From contig NZ_WMDQ01000001.1 in assembly GCF_009707955.1 (NCBI RefSeq), forward strand, positions 1 through 64,000: a stretch of 64,000 nucleotides of DNA, written 5' to 3'. Origin of the DNA: Flavobacterium sp. LC2016-13 (lineage in GTDB: Bacteria > Bacteroidota > Bacteroidia > Flavobacteriales > Flavobacteriaceae). This document shows, piece by piece, positions 25,481-33,960 of this stretch. The stretch's first letter is position 1, and each line of letters starts with the position of its first letter. The translations under genes and the position numbers were made by a program. The notes beneath the pieces were generated by a model. The model was given only the letters and a program-made list of their open reading frames with translations. It was not told where the DNA came from and searched no databases.

Positions 25481-27548
25481 TCAAACTCTACATGGTTATC
25501 AAAATGGCCATCAACTGTTAATGTCATCTTCGCAACTTTCTGGTGATGCGAAGAAAATTTTATTGGTTCAATCCGATTTGTCCGGTTCGAACATTGATGA
25601 AGGATTTAAAATTTACATAAGTGGATATCCTTTAGCAACTCATTATGCCTTTAGCAAAACATGGTACGCGGACGAAATGAAGCGACCAGGTTGTGTATGG
25701 ACACACACTTTGCTTATACAGTTTTCAGATTTGGGTAAAATACCAGATCTAGATCAACTCTTACTTTATTTTAAAAGGCCAATCAAAGATAAATATGAGG
25801 ACTATTCTACACCAATATCAATTGAAAAAGATGACTTATTAAATTCAGATTCAATTTTTGATGACTTTACAAAGGCTATACCAGTATTAGATGCTGTTTA
25901 TAATTATCCTGAAAAAACTATTATTTATCCTGCATATACTTCTTTGGAATTTGAAAGATTAATAATTCAAGTGTGGAGCAATCAATGGCCAAGATTAAGG
26001 AGAAATTTTTCATTTTGCACAGGAGCATTAAATTTAAAAGTTGTAGATGGAGTGGAATTTGATCTCCAAATAGTACCTATCAGAACTACTGGCTCAATTG
26101 AAAAGCAAAGTTCAAACAGTTTTATAATAGGAGATCAAATTATAGAAAATGAAAATTGGATTTCTCTTTTCAATACCTCTTCAAAAAATCATTTACGTAA
26201 ATTTCTTTGGTTTTATGGTTCTGATATAAAGGGAATAAGAAGAAATTATAAACCTCTAATTGAGTTGTATGAATTTTCTACTCTTAAAAGTTCATCATTC
26301 ACATTAATTAACAATTTGGTATCAAATCGATTTGAAGATAATGAGGGTAAACTTATAAAAAATGAAATTTACAATGAGGGAATACTATATGAATTCAATG
26401 AAAAGGAGGTATTGGATTACTTTATTTTAAATGACAATAGTAATATTGATAAAAAATATATAAACCAAAGACTTATTAATGCTTTAAAATCAAATAAAAT
26501 TAACGTTAATGAGTTCGTAGATTTTTACATAAATGCAAAACAAGATCTAATAAGCAGTGATGTTTGGGAGAATATTTCGATTTTGCCATCAGATATAATA
26601 AATTTATTTGATCGTGATTCTCGATTAATTCCCATATTTTTGAAGGAGATACCTCGAATAGCTATTTTAGTCGATACTTGGAAGTTACCTATTGAAACAC
26701 AATTGAAACTTATAGAAATTTTAGAAAATTCCTTACATGTAAATTGGGAGTTAACTATTTCATCTATATTAGAATCTAAAAGTTCTGTTATATATCAATT
26801 TTTAAGAAATAATGATCAAAGAGCCTATTATATAATTAAGATATTTAATAATATTGGATTTCCCGATTCACCAAATATTGTTTCATCAATCTTTGCGAAT
26901 AGAACAATTTTGAAAGATTTTATCAGGAAGAATATTTCAGTACTCAGTGTGCAATTTTGCTGTAAGATATTTCAATACCTGAATTATCCGGAGTTAAATT
27001 CTTTAGGGTTGGATTCAAGTTATTGGAAAGTTATCTATAAAAAAGTAGATGACGAACAAACAAGGATATTTGCCTCATGTGTCTTATTGTCGTTTGGTTT
27101 TAATAGAAAGGTCTCTAATCCGGCATTAATAGTGGCAGAATGTTTTCATGATGTATACTACTATGCTAAAAAATCAAAAATCCAATACAATAATTGGCAA
27201 TTTATTCCAATTGATGCCACGGAACAGGATGAAGAAGATTCTCTATTTTTATTTTTTAGTTATTTATTCTCTCCAAAAAAAGCTGATGTGCCAAGTTGGG
27301 ACTATTGTGAGTTACTTATTCGTACTTTAGTTAATAAATTTATTAAATTTCATTGGTCTCAGCAATATTTTTTAGATAGTCTTAAAATATTTGATACAAC
27401 AAAGAGTGCTTTGAGTTATGCTATTGGTTTTAAAAAAGGCAGAAAATTTATGGATGAAATATTATTTAATATCGATAAAAGAAAAATCCAAATTAACGAT
27501 CATCAGGTTCAACTTATCACTTCTTTAAGAAGAGAATTAAGGCATTAA
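25464..27548 (+). CDS. GTPase-associated protein 1 (GAP1-N1 domain)
   Basis: 694 residues. The N-terminus has the GAP1-N1 signature: IDQTLHGYQNGHQLLMSS at 4-21, then a run to CVWTHTLLI near 84-92. The remainder is a long helical solenoid-like region without enzyme motifs, rich in Ile, Asn, Ser and Lys. In known GTPase-centred conflict loci GAP1 is the large invariant partner and is proposed to sense the invader or regulate the GTPases. It overlaps the preceding GTPase gene by 17 bases and ends the operon 23 bases before a bidirectional terminator. Length and N-terminal motif make the call fairly secure; its activity is not known. Confidence 0.78.
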   Translation: MKIKIDQTLHGYQNGHQLLMSSSQLSGDAKKILLVQSDLSGSNIDEGFKIYISGYPLATHYAFSKTWYADEMKRPGCVWTHTLLIQFSDLGKIPDLDQLLLYFKRPIKDKYEDYSTPISIEKDDLLNSDSIFDDFTKAIPVLDAVYNYPEKTIIYPAYTSLEFERLIIQVWSNQWPRLRRNFSFCTGALNLKVVDGVEFDLQIVPIRTTGSIEKQSSNSFIIGDQIIENENWISLFNTSSKNHLRKFLWFYGSDIKGIRRNYKPLIELYEFSTLKSSSFTLINNLVSNRFEDNEGKLIKNEIYNEGILYEFNEKEVLDYFILNDNSNIDKKYINQRLINALKSNKINVNEFVDFYINAKQDLISSDVWENISILPSDIINLFDRDSRLIPIFLKEIPRIAILVDTWKLPIETQLKLIEILENSLHVNWELTISSILESKSSVIYQFLRNNDQRAYYIIKIFNNIGFPDSPNIVSSIFANRTILKDFIRKNISVLSVQFCCKIFQYLNYPELNSLGLDSSYWKVIYKKVDDEQTRIFASCVLLSFGFNRKVSNPALIVAECFHDVYYYAKKSKIQYNNWQFIPIDATEQDEEDSLFLFFSYLFSPKKADVPSWDYCELLIRTLVNKFIKFHWSQQYFLDSLKIFDTTKSALSYAIGFKKGRKFMDEILFNIDKRKIQINDHQVQLITSLRRELRH

Positions 27549-27570
27549 TAGTTTCTTTAATTGATAAAAA

Positions 27571-27607
27571 AAACCGACTTATAATGATCTAATATACAAG
27601 TCGGTTT
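27571..27607. terminator. Bidirectional terminator between GTPase operon and tra operon
   Basis: AAACCGACTT at 27571-27580 and its exact complement at 27598-27607 flank a 17-base loop, with A runs before and T runs after. It separates the converging GTPase operon and tra operon. Confidence 0.85.
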
Positions 27608-27632
27608 TGTTTATTTAACCGCATCTTATTCT

Positions 27633-28076
27633 TTAATCGCTGCTGCTGTTAAACTCAAAACTCAGTTGCTTTTCATTACCGAAATTATCGGAAATCCATA
27701 CTTCAAAGGATTGGGAAACGACGGAATGTGATGTATAATACAACCTGAATTGTTCTTCTGGCAACGAATATGAGTCATTGGGCTTATAAGGAATTTCATT
27801 TGAGTACCTCAACGTTCCCTTACCATCGAACTGAAAGTAACGAATAAAATATTGCGTGCCGGTATAGTTACCTGTCGGCTGTATTGTTCCCCTTATCTCC
27901 ACTGTATCGCCATTGGAAATTTCTTTGGGTACAGGCATGACTTTTACTTCAAAAGGAAAATCATTCTGTATTTCCAGTTCGTCTTTACTGCAAGATATCA
28001 AAGTAAAAGAACTTAGAAGGACTGCCATGAGTACGGGCAGTAATCCTATTGTGAATTTATTGAAAAATGCTTTCAT
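27633..28076 (-). CDS. traQ: Conjugative transfer lipoprotein TraQ (DUF3872)
   Basis: 147 residues. It has a lipoprotein signal peptide with lipobox LISC (Cys29) and then a beta-rich domain typical of DUF3872/TraQ of CTnDOT-type elements (FEVKVMPVPKEISNGDTVEIRGTI). It should be anchored on the periplasmic side of a membrane as part of the mating apparatus; its exact role is unknown. It is the last gene of the minus-strand tra operon, 11 bases after TraO. Confidence 0.85.
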   Translation of the reverse strand: MKAFFNKFTIGLLPVLMAVLLSSFTLISCSKDELEIQNDFPFEVKVMPVPKEISNGDTVEIRGTIQPTGNYTGTQYFIRYFQFDGKGTLRYSNEIPYKPNDSYSLPEEQFRLYYTSHSVVSQSFEVWISDNFGNEKQLSFEFNSSSD

Positions 28077-28087
28077 CGTTTTACGTT

Positions 28088-28648
28088 TTAAAAGTTAAAC
28101 CTTATTCCCACACCTGCTGAGGGTCGGAACTGTTTCATATCGGTACCCCACAAAATTTTTGTACGCCCCTGAAGGAGCAGTACAAAATGGTCAGAGAGGT
28201 ACGTTTCGAGGGACAGCCTTGCACCGGCACCATAGATGAAGTTGTCGTCACTTACTATTTTCGCCCCGTCATATAGCAGCTGTTCACCACCGTTGACACT
28301 TTCATAACCCAGTACACCAGTTATCGCTGCATTGAGTGTAATGTTCTTGTAGGCATCGCCTAAGAGAAAGAAACCGCAACCGCCTTCTGCGGTATACGTC
28401 TCCTGTGGTATACTTAGATTCTTATAATTGTGATATTGATGGGTGTATTCCAAAGCCCAAAGCTGGTAGTTACCGTTTTTTCCGTTTATAGTCATTGCTA
28501 GATTAATGTAGTAATCATTGCCAATTCTATCATTGGATAATATCCCTGCATTTACTTCCCATCCTTTTTGTTTAGGCAACATGCGCTGTCCTTGTGCCAC
28601 TACGATCCCCATTAAAATGAGCATCATGGTATAGATATACTTTTTCAT
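28088..28648 (-). CDS. traO: Conjugative transfer protein TraO
   Basis: 186 residues: signal peptide ending near AQGQ, then alternating amphipathic strands and a terminal aromatic F-N-F. These are signs of a small outer-membrane beta-barrel, as described for TraO of Bacteroides conjugative transposons. It lies between TraN and TraQ, with 24- and 11-base gaps. It probably contributes to the outer-membrane part of the transfer channel. Confidence 0.85.
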   Translation of the reverse strand: MKKYIYTMMLILMGIVVAQGQRMLPKQKGWEVNAGILSNDRIGNDYYINLAMTINGKNGNYQLWALEYTHQYHNYKNLSIPQETYTAEGGCGFFLLGDAYKNITLNAAITGVLGYESVNGGEQLLYDGAKIVSDDNFIYGAGARLSLETYLSDHFVLLLQGRTKILWGTDMKQFRPSAGVGIRFNF

Positions 28649-28672
28649 TTTCTATTGTTGTTTTAATGGATA

Positions 28673-29566
28673 CTAAAATTTAAGGTGCATGTCGCTTATC
28701 AATCGGGCTTTTATCAAATTCGAATTTTCCACCTTTAGAGTTTGATGCCTCCCTCCGTTCTTCTCGAAAATCTCAATAAGCAACACCTTGTCATCGTCAA
28801 TGGTAAACTGGTCTAGCAGGAATACATTCTGGTCAGTTGCATTGCCGTCAATGGCATCAAGGGGCTTATAGGTACGCAGTGGAATTATTGTTCTTTCCTG
28901 TAATACGGTTCGCCTGGCTAACTTTTTATCCACAATCTTAAAATTGATAAAATCAATCTGGAAAGGAACATTGGTGCGGTTTGCGAGTTCCGTATGGAAA
29001 TAGTACTTTCCATTATGGATGTACATTCCCTTCAGGATAAACTGTATGCCGAAACTTTTAGCCCCGATATGTTTTACAAAACGTTTATCGTTTTTATAGA
29101 TGGTTTCCAGTATCAAACCTGCCAGAGATGGTGAATTGTTTCCCAACTCTTCAAAAAGCACATCGTTTCCATTGTTTTTATCCACTGCTTTTTGCATTGT
29201 CAACAGGTCATAGCTCAACGTCTGTGGACTGGAATTATATTGCACATCGAAATTGTAAAAACGGCCGTCATTAGTAATCACCGAAAAGTTAGTTTCGGCT
29301 TCAAATTCTTTTGCCGAGGCTTTTACACGAAGTACATTCTCAGCATCTTCCGCTTTTTCGGCGATCAGATACGCGCTTCCAAGATCGACATATCGTATAG
29401 CAGTTGGAAAAATCAAATGCGAAGTCTTGTCGTAAGTAACTTCCATTCGGTACGGTTCTATCTTGCCCAATGCAAGCTGGGTTTTCTCGCTTTCCTGAGC
29501 AAAAGATGTTACGACACTGCCGATCAATAGGGCAAGTGCCCAAAAGGTTTTAAAATATTTTTTCAT
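28673..29566 (-). CDS. traN: Conjugative transfer protein TraN (DUF4138)
   Basis: 297 residues: signal peptide cleaved around SFAQ, then a domain opening with the conserved KTSHLIFPTAIRYVDLGS block of the TraN/DUF4138 family. It is thought to be the VirB9-like periplasmic component of the type IV secretion core, partnered with TraM (VirB10-like). It lies 23 bases after TraM in the operon. A missing TraP gene (primase-like in CTnDOT) is noted downstream of TraO. Confidence 0.88.
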   Translation of the reverse strand: MKKYFKTFWALALLIGSVVTSFAQESEKTQLALGKIEPYRMEVTYDKTSHLIFPTAIRYVDLGSAYLIAEKAEDAENVLRVKASAKEFEAETNFSVITNDGRFYNFDVQYNSSPQTLSYDLLTMQKAVDKNNGNDVLFEELGNNSPSLAGLILETIYKNDKRFVKHIGAKSFGIQFILKGMYIHNGKYYFHTELANRTNVPFQIDFINFKIVDKKLARRTVLQERTIIPLRTYKPLDAIDGNATDQNVFLLDQFTIDDDKVLLIEIFEKNGGRHQTLKVENSNLIKARLISDMHLKF

Positions 29567-29589
29567 TGTTTACTTTATTAGGTTTACTA

Positions 29590-30924
29590 TTATTTTTTTG
29601 AGACAAGCAGCAGTTGATGCCCAGCCTTTATTGTGACTTTCGGCGTCCTTACTTTTTTGGAGAAGTAACCTGAAATTCCCTGAACCACACCACGGCTTAA
29701 ATCAGCTGCCATCTGCTGTCCTGCCGATTGGGTAAGCATCAGGCTTGTTCCTGAAGTCTGGCTCATATTACCTGCCATCTCGGAAAGAGCGTTCATTTCA
29801 GGAGAATACGGCACGAACAAACCTTGCTGACCATCAAGGTCATAAATGGTTATATCTACAGGAATAATATTCCCGCCAATTTCTATTAATGTAACTTTTA
29901 ACTGTAAACGCCCTCCCTGAAGCTTTGCATTTGCAGTTAAGATTGTTCCCTGCGGAATGGTACGGTTAGCTGTTTGGGCGGGTTCTAATAAACGAAGACG
30001 TACTGCGCTTTCGCCGATAATCGTCTGCGTTTCCTGTACACAGGCTTTAACACTATTCTTTGGTTGTACCACCTGCTGGACTGAACCTGCTGTATAAAAA
30101 CTATGTTTTTTGGTTTCGCTCCAGTCCGCTAAAAAGGTACTGTCGGCAGGCTCCCGATATAATGCTGATACCGTACTTTTCCTTTCTGGGGTGAATGCTG
30201 CGAAATATTCTTTTTGAGTCGTGACAGATGAAGCTGGAACAGCATTGTTTTTGTTTGCAGCTTCTCCGGAATTTGTTCCCGAAGGAAGATACTTTGCCGC
30301 CATTTGATACGATTTTTCCATGAGTGCCATCTGGTCATTTACCGTTACACCGGCAGGAACATCTTTTTCAGCAAGCTTTTCTTTTAACTCTTCCAATTGT
30401 CGTCGGAGTTCCTGTGTTTCGCCATTACCATCCTGATAGAAAGACCCTAATGTACTTTGTGCGTTTCGATAGCTATTGAGTGCCGGATTTCCAGATTTTC
30501 CTGACCTGCTGGTATTCTCATCGCTTTGGTCTTGTTCACCGGAAAGTAACTCTTCGCCCTCATTAGACGTCCTGTCTTCGTTCCAGTAATCGGACAGTGT
30601 GGTAAGGGCACTACGTTTTTCCTGGTCTTTCTGTTCCAGCATTTCCTGTTCATAGGCCTTGCTTTTATCAGTTGGCATTCCTGCGCCCGTCGCCTGTGGT
30701 ACGGCATCGTTCAGTCCGATGTTTTCAATTTCCTTTTTGTCCTCCGACGGTTTAAATATCAGGTACATACAACCTACGAACACAATCCCCATTAAACCAA
30801 ATATGAGCGGTTTTTTGAGCTTCTCGGCTTTGTTCTGAGTACCGTCTTGCAGTACATCAGAGGTCGCTGCCGGGTTTCCTTCTGTCACCCGAACAACTGA
30901 CTTTTTGTTCTCATTTTCTTTCAT
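29590..30924 (-). CDS. traM: Conjugative transfer protein TraM
   Basis: 444 residues: a short cytoplasmic tail, one transmembrane segment (about 36-57, PLIFGLMGIVFVGCMYLIF), a long low-complexity periplasmic region with Gln, Glu and Ser, then a C-terminal domain (about 285-444, ...VRLRLLEPAQTANRTIPQGTIL) typical of TraM/VirB10-like proteins. It would bridge the inner membrane to TraN and TraO. It starts within the last codons of TraL, overlapping by 14 bases. Confidence 0.88.
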   Translation of the reverse strand: MKENENKKSVVRVTEGNPAATSDVLQDGTQNKAEKLKKPLIFGLMGIVFVGCMYLIFKPSEDKKEIENIGLNDAVPQATGAGMPTDKSKAYEQEMLEQKDQEKRSALTTLSDYWNEDRTSNEGEELLSGEQDQSDENTSRSGKSGNPALNSYRNAQSTLGSFYQDGNGETQELRRQLEELKEKLAEKDVPAGVTVNDQMALMEKSYQMAAKYLPSGTNSGEAANKNNAVPASSVTTQKEYFAAFTPERKSTVSALYREPADSTFLADWSETKKHSFYTAGSVQQVVQPKNSVKACVQETQTIIGESAVRLRLLEPAQTANRTIPQGTILTANAKLQGGRLQLKVTLIEIGGNIIPVDITIYDLDGQQGLFVPYSPEMNALSEMAGNMSQTSGTSLMLTQSAGQQMAADLSRGVVQGISGYFSKKVRTPKVTIKAGHQLLLVSKK

Positions 30925-31204
30925 AAATCTTATTTTTTAGAATTGTTGATAATGTGTCCTGTAAGGATGCAGGACTTTCATTCTTTTTCAGGACAGGATT
31001 TTCGATATGCCCGATAACCATACTGTCATCGTACGTTGCGATATCATAGCAAACTTTAAAAATGACTCCTGCGGTAAGCAGCAGGTAGGCCATAAAAAAG
31101 TAAAGTGTGTATTTATGCTGTTTCCGTAAAGGCAATGCCTGCCAACGTTCGTCCAGTTTGTTAAAATACCTGACCATATTTTCCCTTAATTTTTTCATAT
31201 CCAT
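30911..31204 (-). CDS. traL: Conjugative transfer protein TraL-like (DUF3989)
   Basis: 97 residues from the ATG at 31204; a second ATG two codons in is equally possible. The open frame extends further upstream into the preceding gene, which is judged non-coding. It has a basic N-terminus and one transmembrane helix (YTLYFFMAYLLLTAGVIF). Size, topology and position before TraM match TraL/DUF3989. Role: small inner-membrane component of the mating apparatus. It overlaps TraM by 14 bases. Confidence 0.75.
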   Translation of the reverse strand: MDMKKLRENMVRYFNKLDERWQALPLRKQHKYTLYFFMAYLLLTAGVIFKVCYDIATYDDSMVIGHIENPVLKKNESPASLQDTLSTILKNKIYERK

Positions 31205-31217
31205 ACAATTTCTCTTG

Positions 31218-31646
31218 TTATAGCTTGAAACGCTTAGGGCTTTGACCTGCCGTTTGCTTTTGTTCATCATTGACCAAAGCAACTGCATCCACCGCTTTAG
31301 GAGCGGTTTCAGTAGACAGGTTTGTCAGTTCCACTCTTTTCAGCAGTTGCCCAAAACGGTCTTTTTTTTCAATTTCCATTCTGTTAAGTGAGAATTTGCC
31401 GTGCAGGTATTTTACCCACATACTGCATTTAACACCTGGCTTCTCTTCTCCCGACCATTGCAGGTAGCTCGTCAATAACAAATCCTTTTTAGGCAAACTA
31501 TCGGTACCTTTTTGGCAGTTTTCAAGATACTCCCCAATACTTTCTTTCAACTTTCCGGCATACGCTGCCTGCGTATGGAAATAGCCGTCATATCCTTTAT
31601 TGGTAAGGATTTCTGCAAACGTGCTCAAATCTGATAATACTTCCAT
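31218..31646 (-). CDS. Hypothetical tra-operon protein
   Basis: 142 residues, soluble, beginning MEVLSDLSTFAEILTNKGYDGYF, with no signal peptide or membrane segment. It occupies the gap between TraK and TraL with 11- and 13-base spacings, so it is cotranscribed. CTnDOT has no gene that I recall at this position. No domain recognised; a cytoplasmic accessory of the transfer apparatus is a guess from context. Confidence 0.7.
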   Translation of the reverse strand: MEVLSDLSTFAEILTNKGYDGYFHTQAAYAGKLKESIGEYLENCQKGTDSLPKKDLLLTSYLQWSGEEKPGVKCSMWVKYLHGKFSLNRMEIEKKDRFGQLLKRVELTNLSTETAPKAVDAVALVNDEQKQTAGQSPKRFKL

Positions 31647-31657
31647 AAGATTGTTTT

Positions 31658-32281
31658 TTAGCGTTCAATAACTTCTATATCCCGGTTTTCTACTACCGCA
31701 AACTTTTCAATATTAAAACCCTGCGGGTTATTGTCCGAACGGACAGAGTTCACTAGAAAACAGGATGTAACTAAATTTCGTTTTGTCACATTACTGGAGC
31801 GGATAATGAACTGTTTGGCATAGCTGCGTACTGAATAAGGATAGTTCTCGAAATTGCAGACTACACTGTCCAGTTCGATACGCTGCTGTACATTGCCCGA
31901 TATGATTCGGTTGTAATACCCTTTTTCAGAGAGGTCTTTGTAATAATCAAAGGCGCTTTTATCAGCAAGATTAAATGCCCGTTTCATATTGCTTTCAATC
32001 GCGTTTTTGTCGGGAGCCAGAGTAAAGAAAAGTTCGTGAAAGCGTCTTACATGTTCTCTTGCTTCCACAGGACGGTTTATAGATGCATCCTGCGCAAGTG
32101 CTAGCATCAGCGATTTTCCATTGTCCAGTACATAGATTTTCTGTCGTTGCTGCTCCGCAAAACGGTAGGATTGCCAAATAGCATATCCTGTCACTCCTGT
32201 GCAGAGCAAGGCAAACACGATGGCATACAATCTTATCTGCTTGAAACTGTTTTCAATATTTCTTAGTGTTTTAAATTCCAT
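31658..32281 (-). CDS. traK: Conjugative transfer protein TraK
   Basis: 207 residues: one N-terminal transmembrane helix (about 17-36, IRLYAIVFALLCTGVTGYAI) and a periplasmic alpha/beta domain. The MEFKTLRNIENSFKQIR opening is characteristic of TraK of Bacteroidota conjugative transposons, which is considered VirB8-like. It should be a bitopic assembly factor of the inner-membrane complex. It lies 20 bases after TraJ. Confidence 0.9.
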   Translation of the reverse strand: MEFKTLRNIENSFKQIRLYAIVFALLCTGVTGYAIWQSYRFAEQQRQKIYVLDNGKSLMLALAQDASINRPVEAREHVRRFHELFFTLAPDKNAIESNMKRAFNLADKSAFDYYKDLSEKGYYNRIISGNVQQRIELDSVVCNFENYPYSVRSYAKQFIIRSSNVTKRNLVTSCFLVNSVRSDNNPQGFNIEKFAVVENRDIEVIER

Positions 32282-32301
32282 TTTTTTAAAGGATTAATTG
32301 T

Positions 32302-33297
32302 TTACTTGTTTATTAGCCTGCCGCCGATATTTCCTACTGTTGAACCAGCTCCTGCTCCTGCAATATTTCCGGATTTCATGGCTGTCTGGTTTACATTACG
32401 GGTAAAGTTTCCTGCTCCGCCAGCCTGAATAATCCAGCCTGTTACGGTCGGAATAGTGAAGTACCCCACAATGCCGATAATCATAAATATGATGTACACG
32501 GTGTTCGAGGTATCAGGAATGAATGTCGGATCAGCAAGCATTTCAATATCCCTTTCAATAATCAGGGACTGGATCTTGGCGAGCATGGAGCTGAAAAGAT
32601 CTGCTACCGGAAGCCATAAATACACACTGACATATCGGGTGAGCCACTGCGTGAGCGTCGATTGAAAGCCATCCCAAACGGAAATAGCAAAAGCTATTGG
32701 ACCTAAAATAGATAGTACAATCAAAAAGAAAGTCCGAATGGTATCGATGACAAGTGCCGCCGCCTGAAAAAGTATTTCCAGCAAATTGCGGAACCATTCT
32801 TTTATCGCTTTTTCAATCTTGTATTCCTGTCTGTCCATATACATTCCTGCCATTGTTCCAATGTCGGAAGGTGACCAGCCAAGCTCGTCCAATTTCTTGT
32901 CGAACTCTTCATCAGATACCATATAAGCAGTTTCGGGATTGCGGATCATCGCCTCTCGTTCCAGCAGGTCTTTTTTAGCCTGTAGATCGTTCAGGTCAAG
33001 TACCTGATTTTCCAGAATACTATGTGTACCCTGTACAATTGGACTTAATACGGAATTCATTGTTCCGAGTACCATTGTCGGGAAAAACATGATGCACAGT
33101 CCGAGTGCAAAAGGACGCAGCAAAGGGTACACATCGATAGGTTCCGCCCGGCTCAGTGCCTGCCATACTTTCATGGCTACAAAGAAAAGTGCTCCCAATC
33201 CCGCCAGACCTTTGGATACTGCCGCCATATCTGCGGACAGCGGGAGCATTTCATCATACAGGGAGCGCAGGACTTCATGAAGATTATTAAATTCCAT
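32302..33297 (-). CDS. traJ: Conjugative transfer protein TraJ
   Basis: 331 residues, polytopic, with hydrophobic segments around 20-40, 80-100, 180-235 and 265-290. The WDGFQSTLTQWLTRYVSVYLWLP and LFSSMLAKIQ segments are typical of TraJ, a VirB6-like inner-membrane channel component. It starts three bases after the TraI stop. Gly- and Ala-rich C-terminal tail. Confidence 0.9.
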   Translation of the reverse strand: MEFNNLHEVLRSLYDEMLPLSADMAAVSKGLAGLGALFFVAMKVWQALSRAEPIDVYPLLRPFALGLCIMFFPTMVLGTMNSVLSPIVQGTHSILENQVLDLNDLQAKKDLLEREAMIRNPETAYMVSDEEFDKKLDELGWSPSDIGTMAGMYMDRQEYKIEKAIKEWFRNLLEILFQAAALVIDTIRTFFLIVLSILGPIAFAISVWDGFQSTLTQWLTRYVSVYLWLPVADLFSSMLAKIQSLIIERDIEMLADPTFIPDTSNTVYIIFMIIGIVGYFTIPTVTGWIIQAGGAGNFTRNVNQTAMKSGNIAGAGAGSTVGNIGGRLINK

Positions 33298-33300
33298 GTC

Positions 33301-33933
33301 TTACCAGTATTTTTGATTAGGAGTTCCATAGAGGTCAAGTACTCTTTTGGTGTTGTTCTGCTTCTTTGCCCTTAGAATGCTTACCGAGATATTCTTGTTG
33401 GTATAATAGCGTACCAGACTGTGGTATTCTTTCACCTCTTTATATACACGGTCAATAATATCCATTCGTTCTTTATCATTTAGTGATAATGTTGATGAGC
33501 TTACAATCTGTTTGAGTTCTTTCAGCAGTTCTGTACTCTCACTCAAGAGTGCTGAATAGCCATTTGCAATTGCTGCCAGTTCCTGCGCAGAAAAGTTGGG
33601 ATCATTCATCATCCTGCCAAAATTCTGTACATACATTTGAGATACATCACCTACCAATAACACTGTTTGCTGTACCTTGCGAGCATCTTTCACCAAATTG
33701 TTAATAGCCTGTAGTTTGTCGTAATACTCCTTTCCCTGTTTGTATACCTTTTCTACTTCCTTGAAATTTTTTACAACATTCGATACAGTGTTAGAAGTCT
33801 GTACAATTTCATTGGCACTGTTGAGAATCCCTGAAGCCAGGTTTGCAGGATCGGTAACTACAAATTGGGCTTTTGCTGAAGGTGCTACGGCAAGTATCAG
33901 TGCTGTACACACCATGAATAGTGTTTTTTTCAT
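33301..33933 (-). CDS. traI: Conjugative transfer protein TraI (DUF4141)
   Basis: 210 residues: signal peptide (cleavage near AKAQ, residues 20-23), then FVVTDPANLASGILNSANEI and a long helical coiled-coil region. This is the DUF4141/TraI family of Bacteroidota transposons and resembles VirB5-type secreted helical proteins. It lies between TraG (27 bases) and TraJ (3 bases). It is unrelated to the F-plasmid TraI relaxase. Confidence 0.88.
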   Translation of the reverse strand: MKKTLFMVCTALILAVAPSAKAQFVVTDPANLASGILNSANEIVQTSNTVSNVVKNFKEVEKVYKQGKEYYDKLQAINNLVKDARKVQQTVLLVGDVSQMYVQNFGRMMNDPNFSAQELAAIANGYSALLSESTELLKELKQIVSSSTLSLNDKERMDIIDRVYKEVKEYHSLVRYYTNKNISVSILRAKKQNNTKRVLDLYGTPNQKYW

Positions 33934-33960
33934 TGTTTATAGATTTTAAGTTATTGTTGA

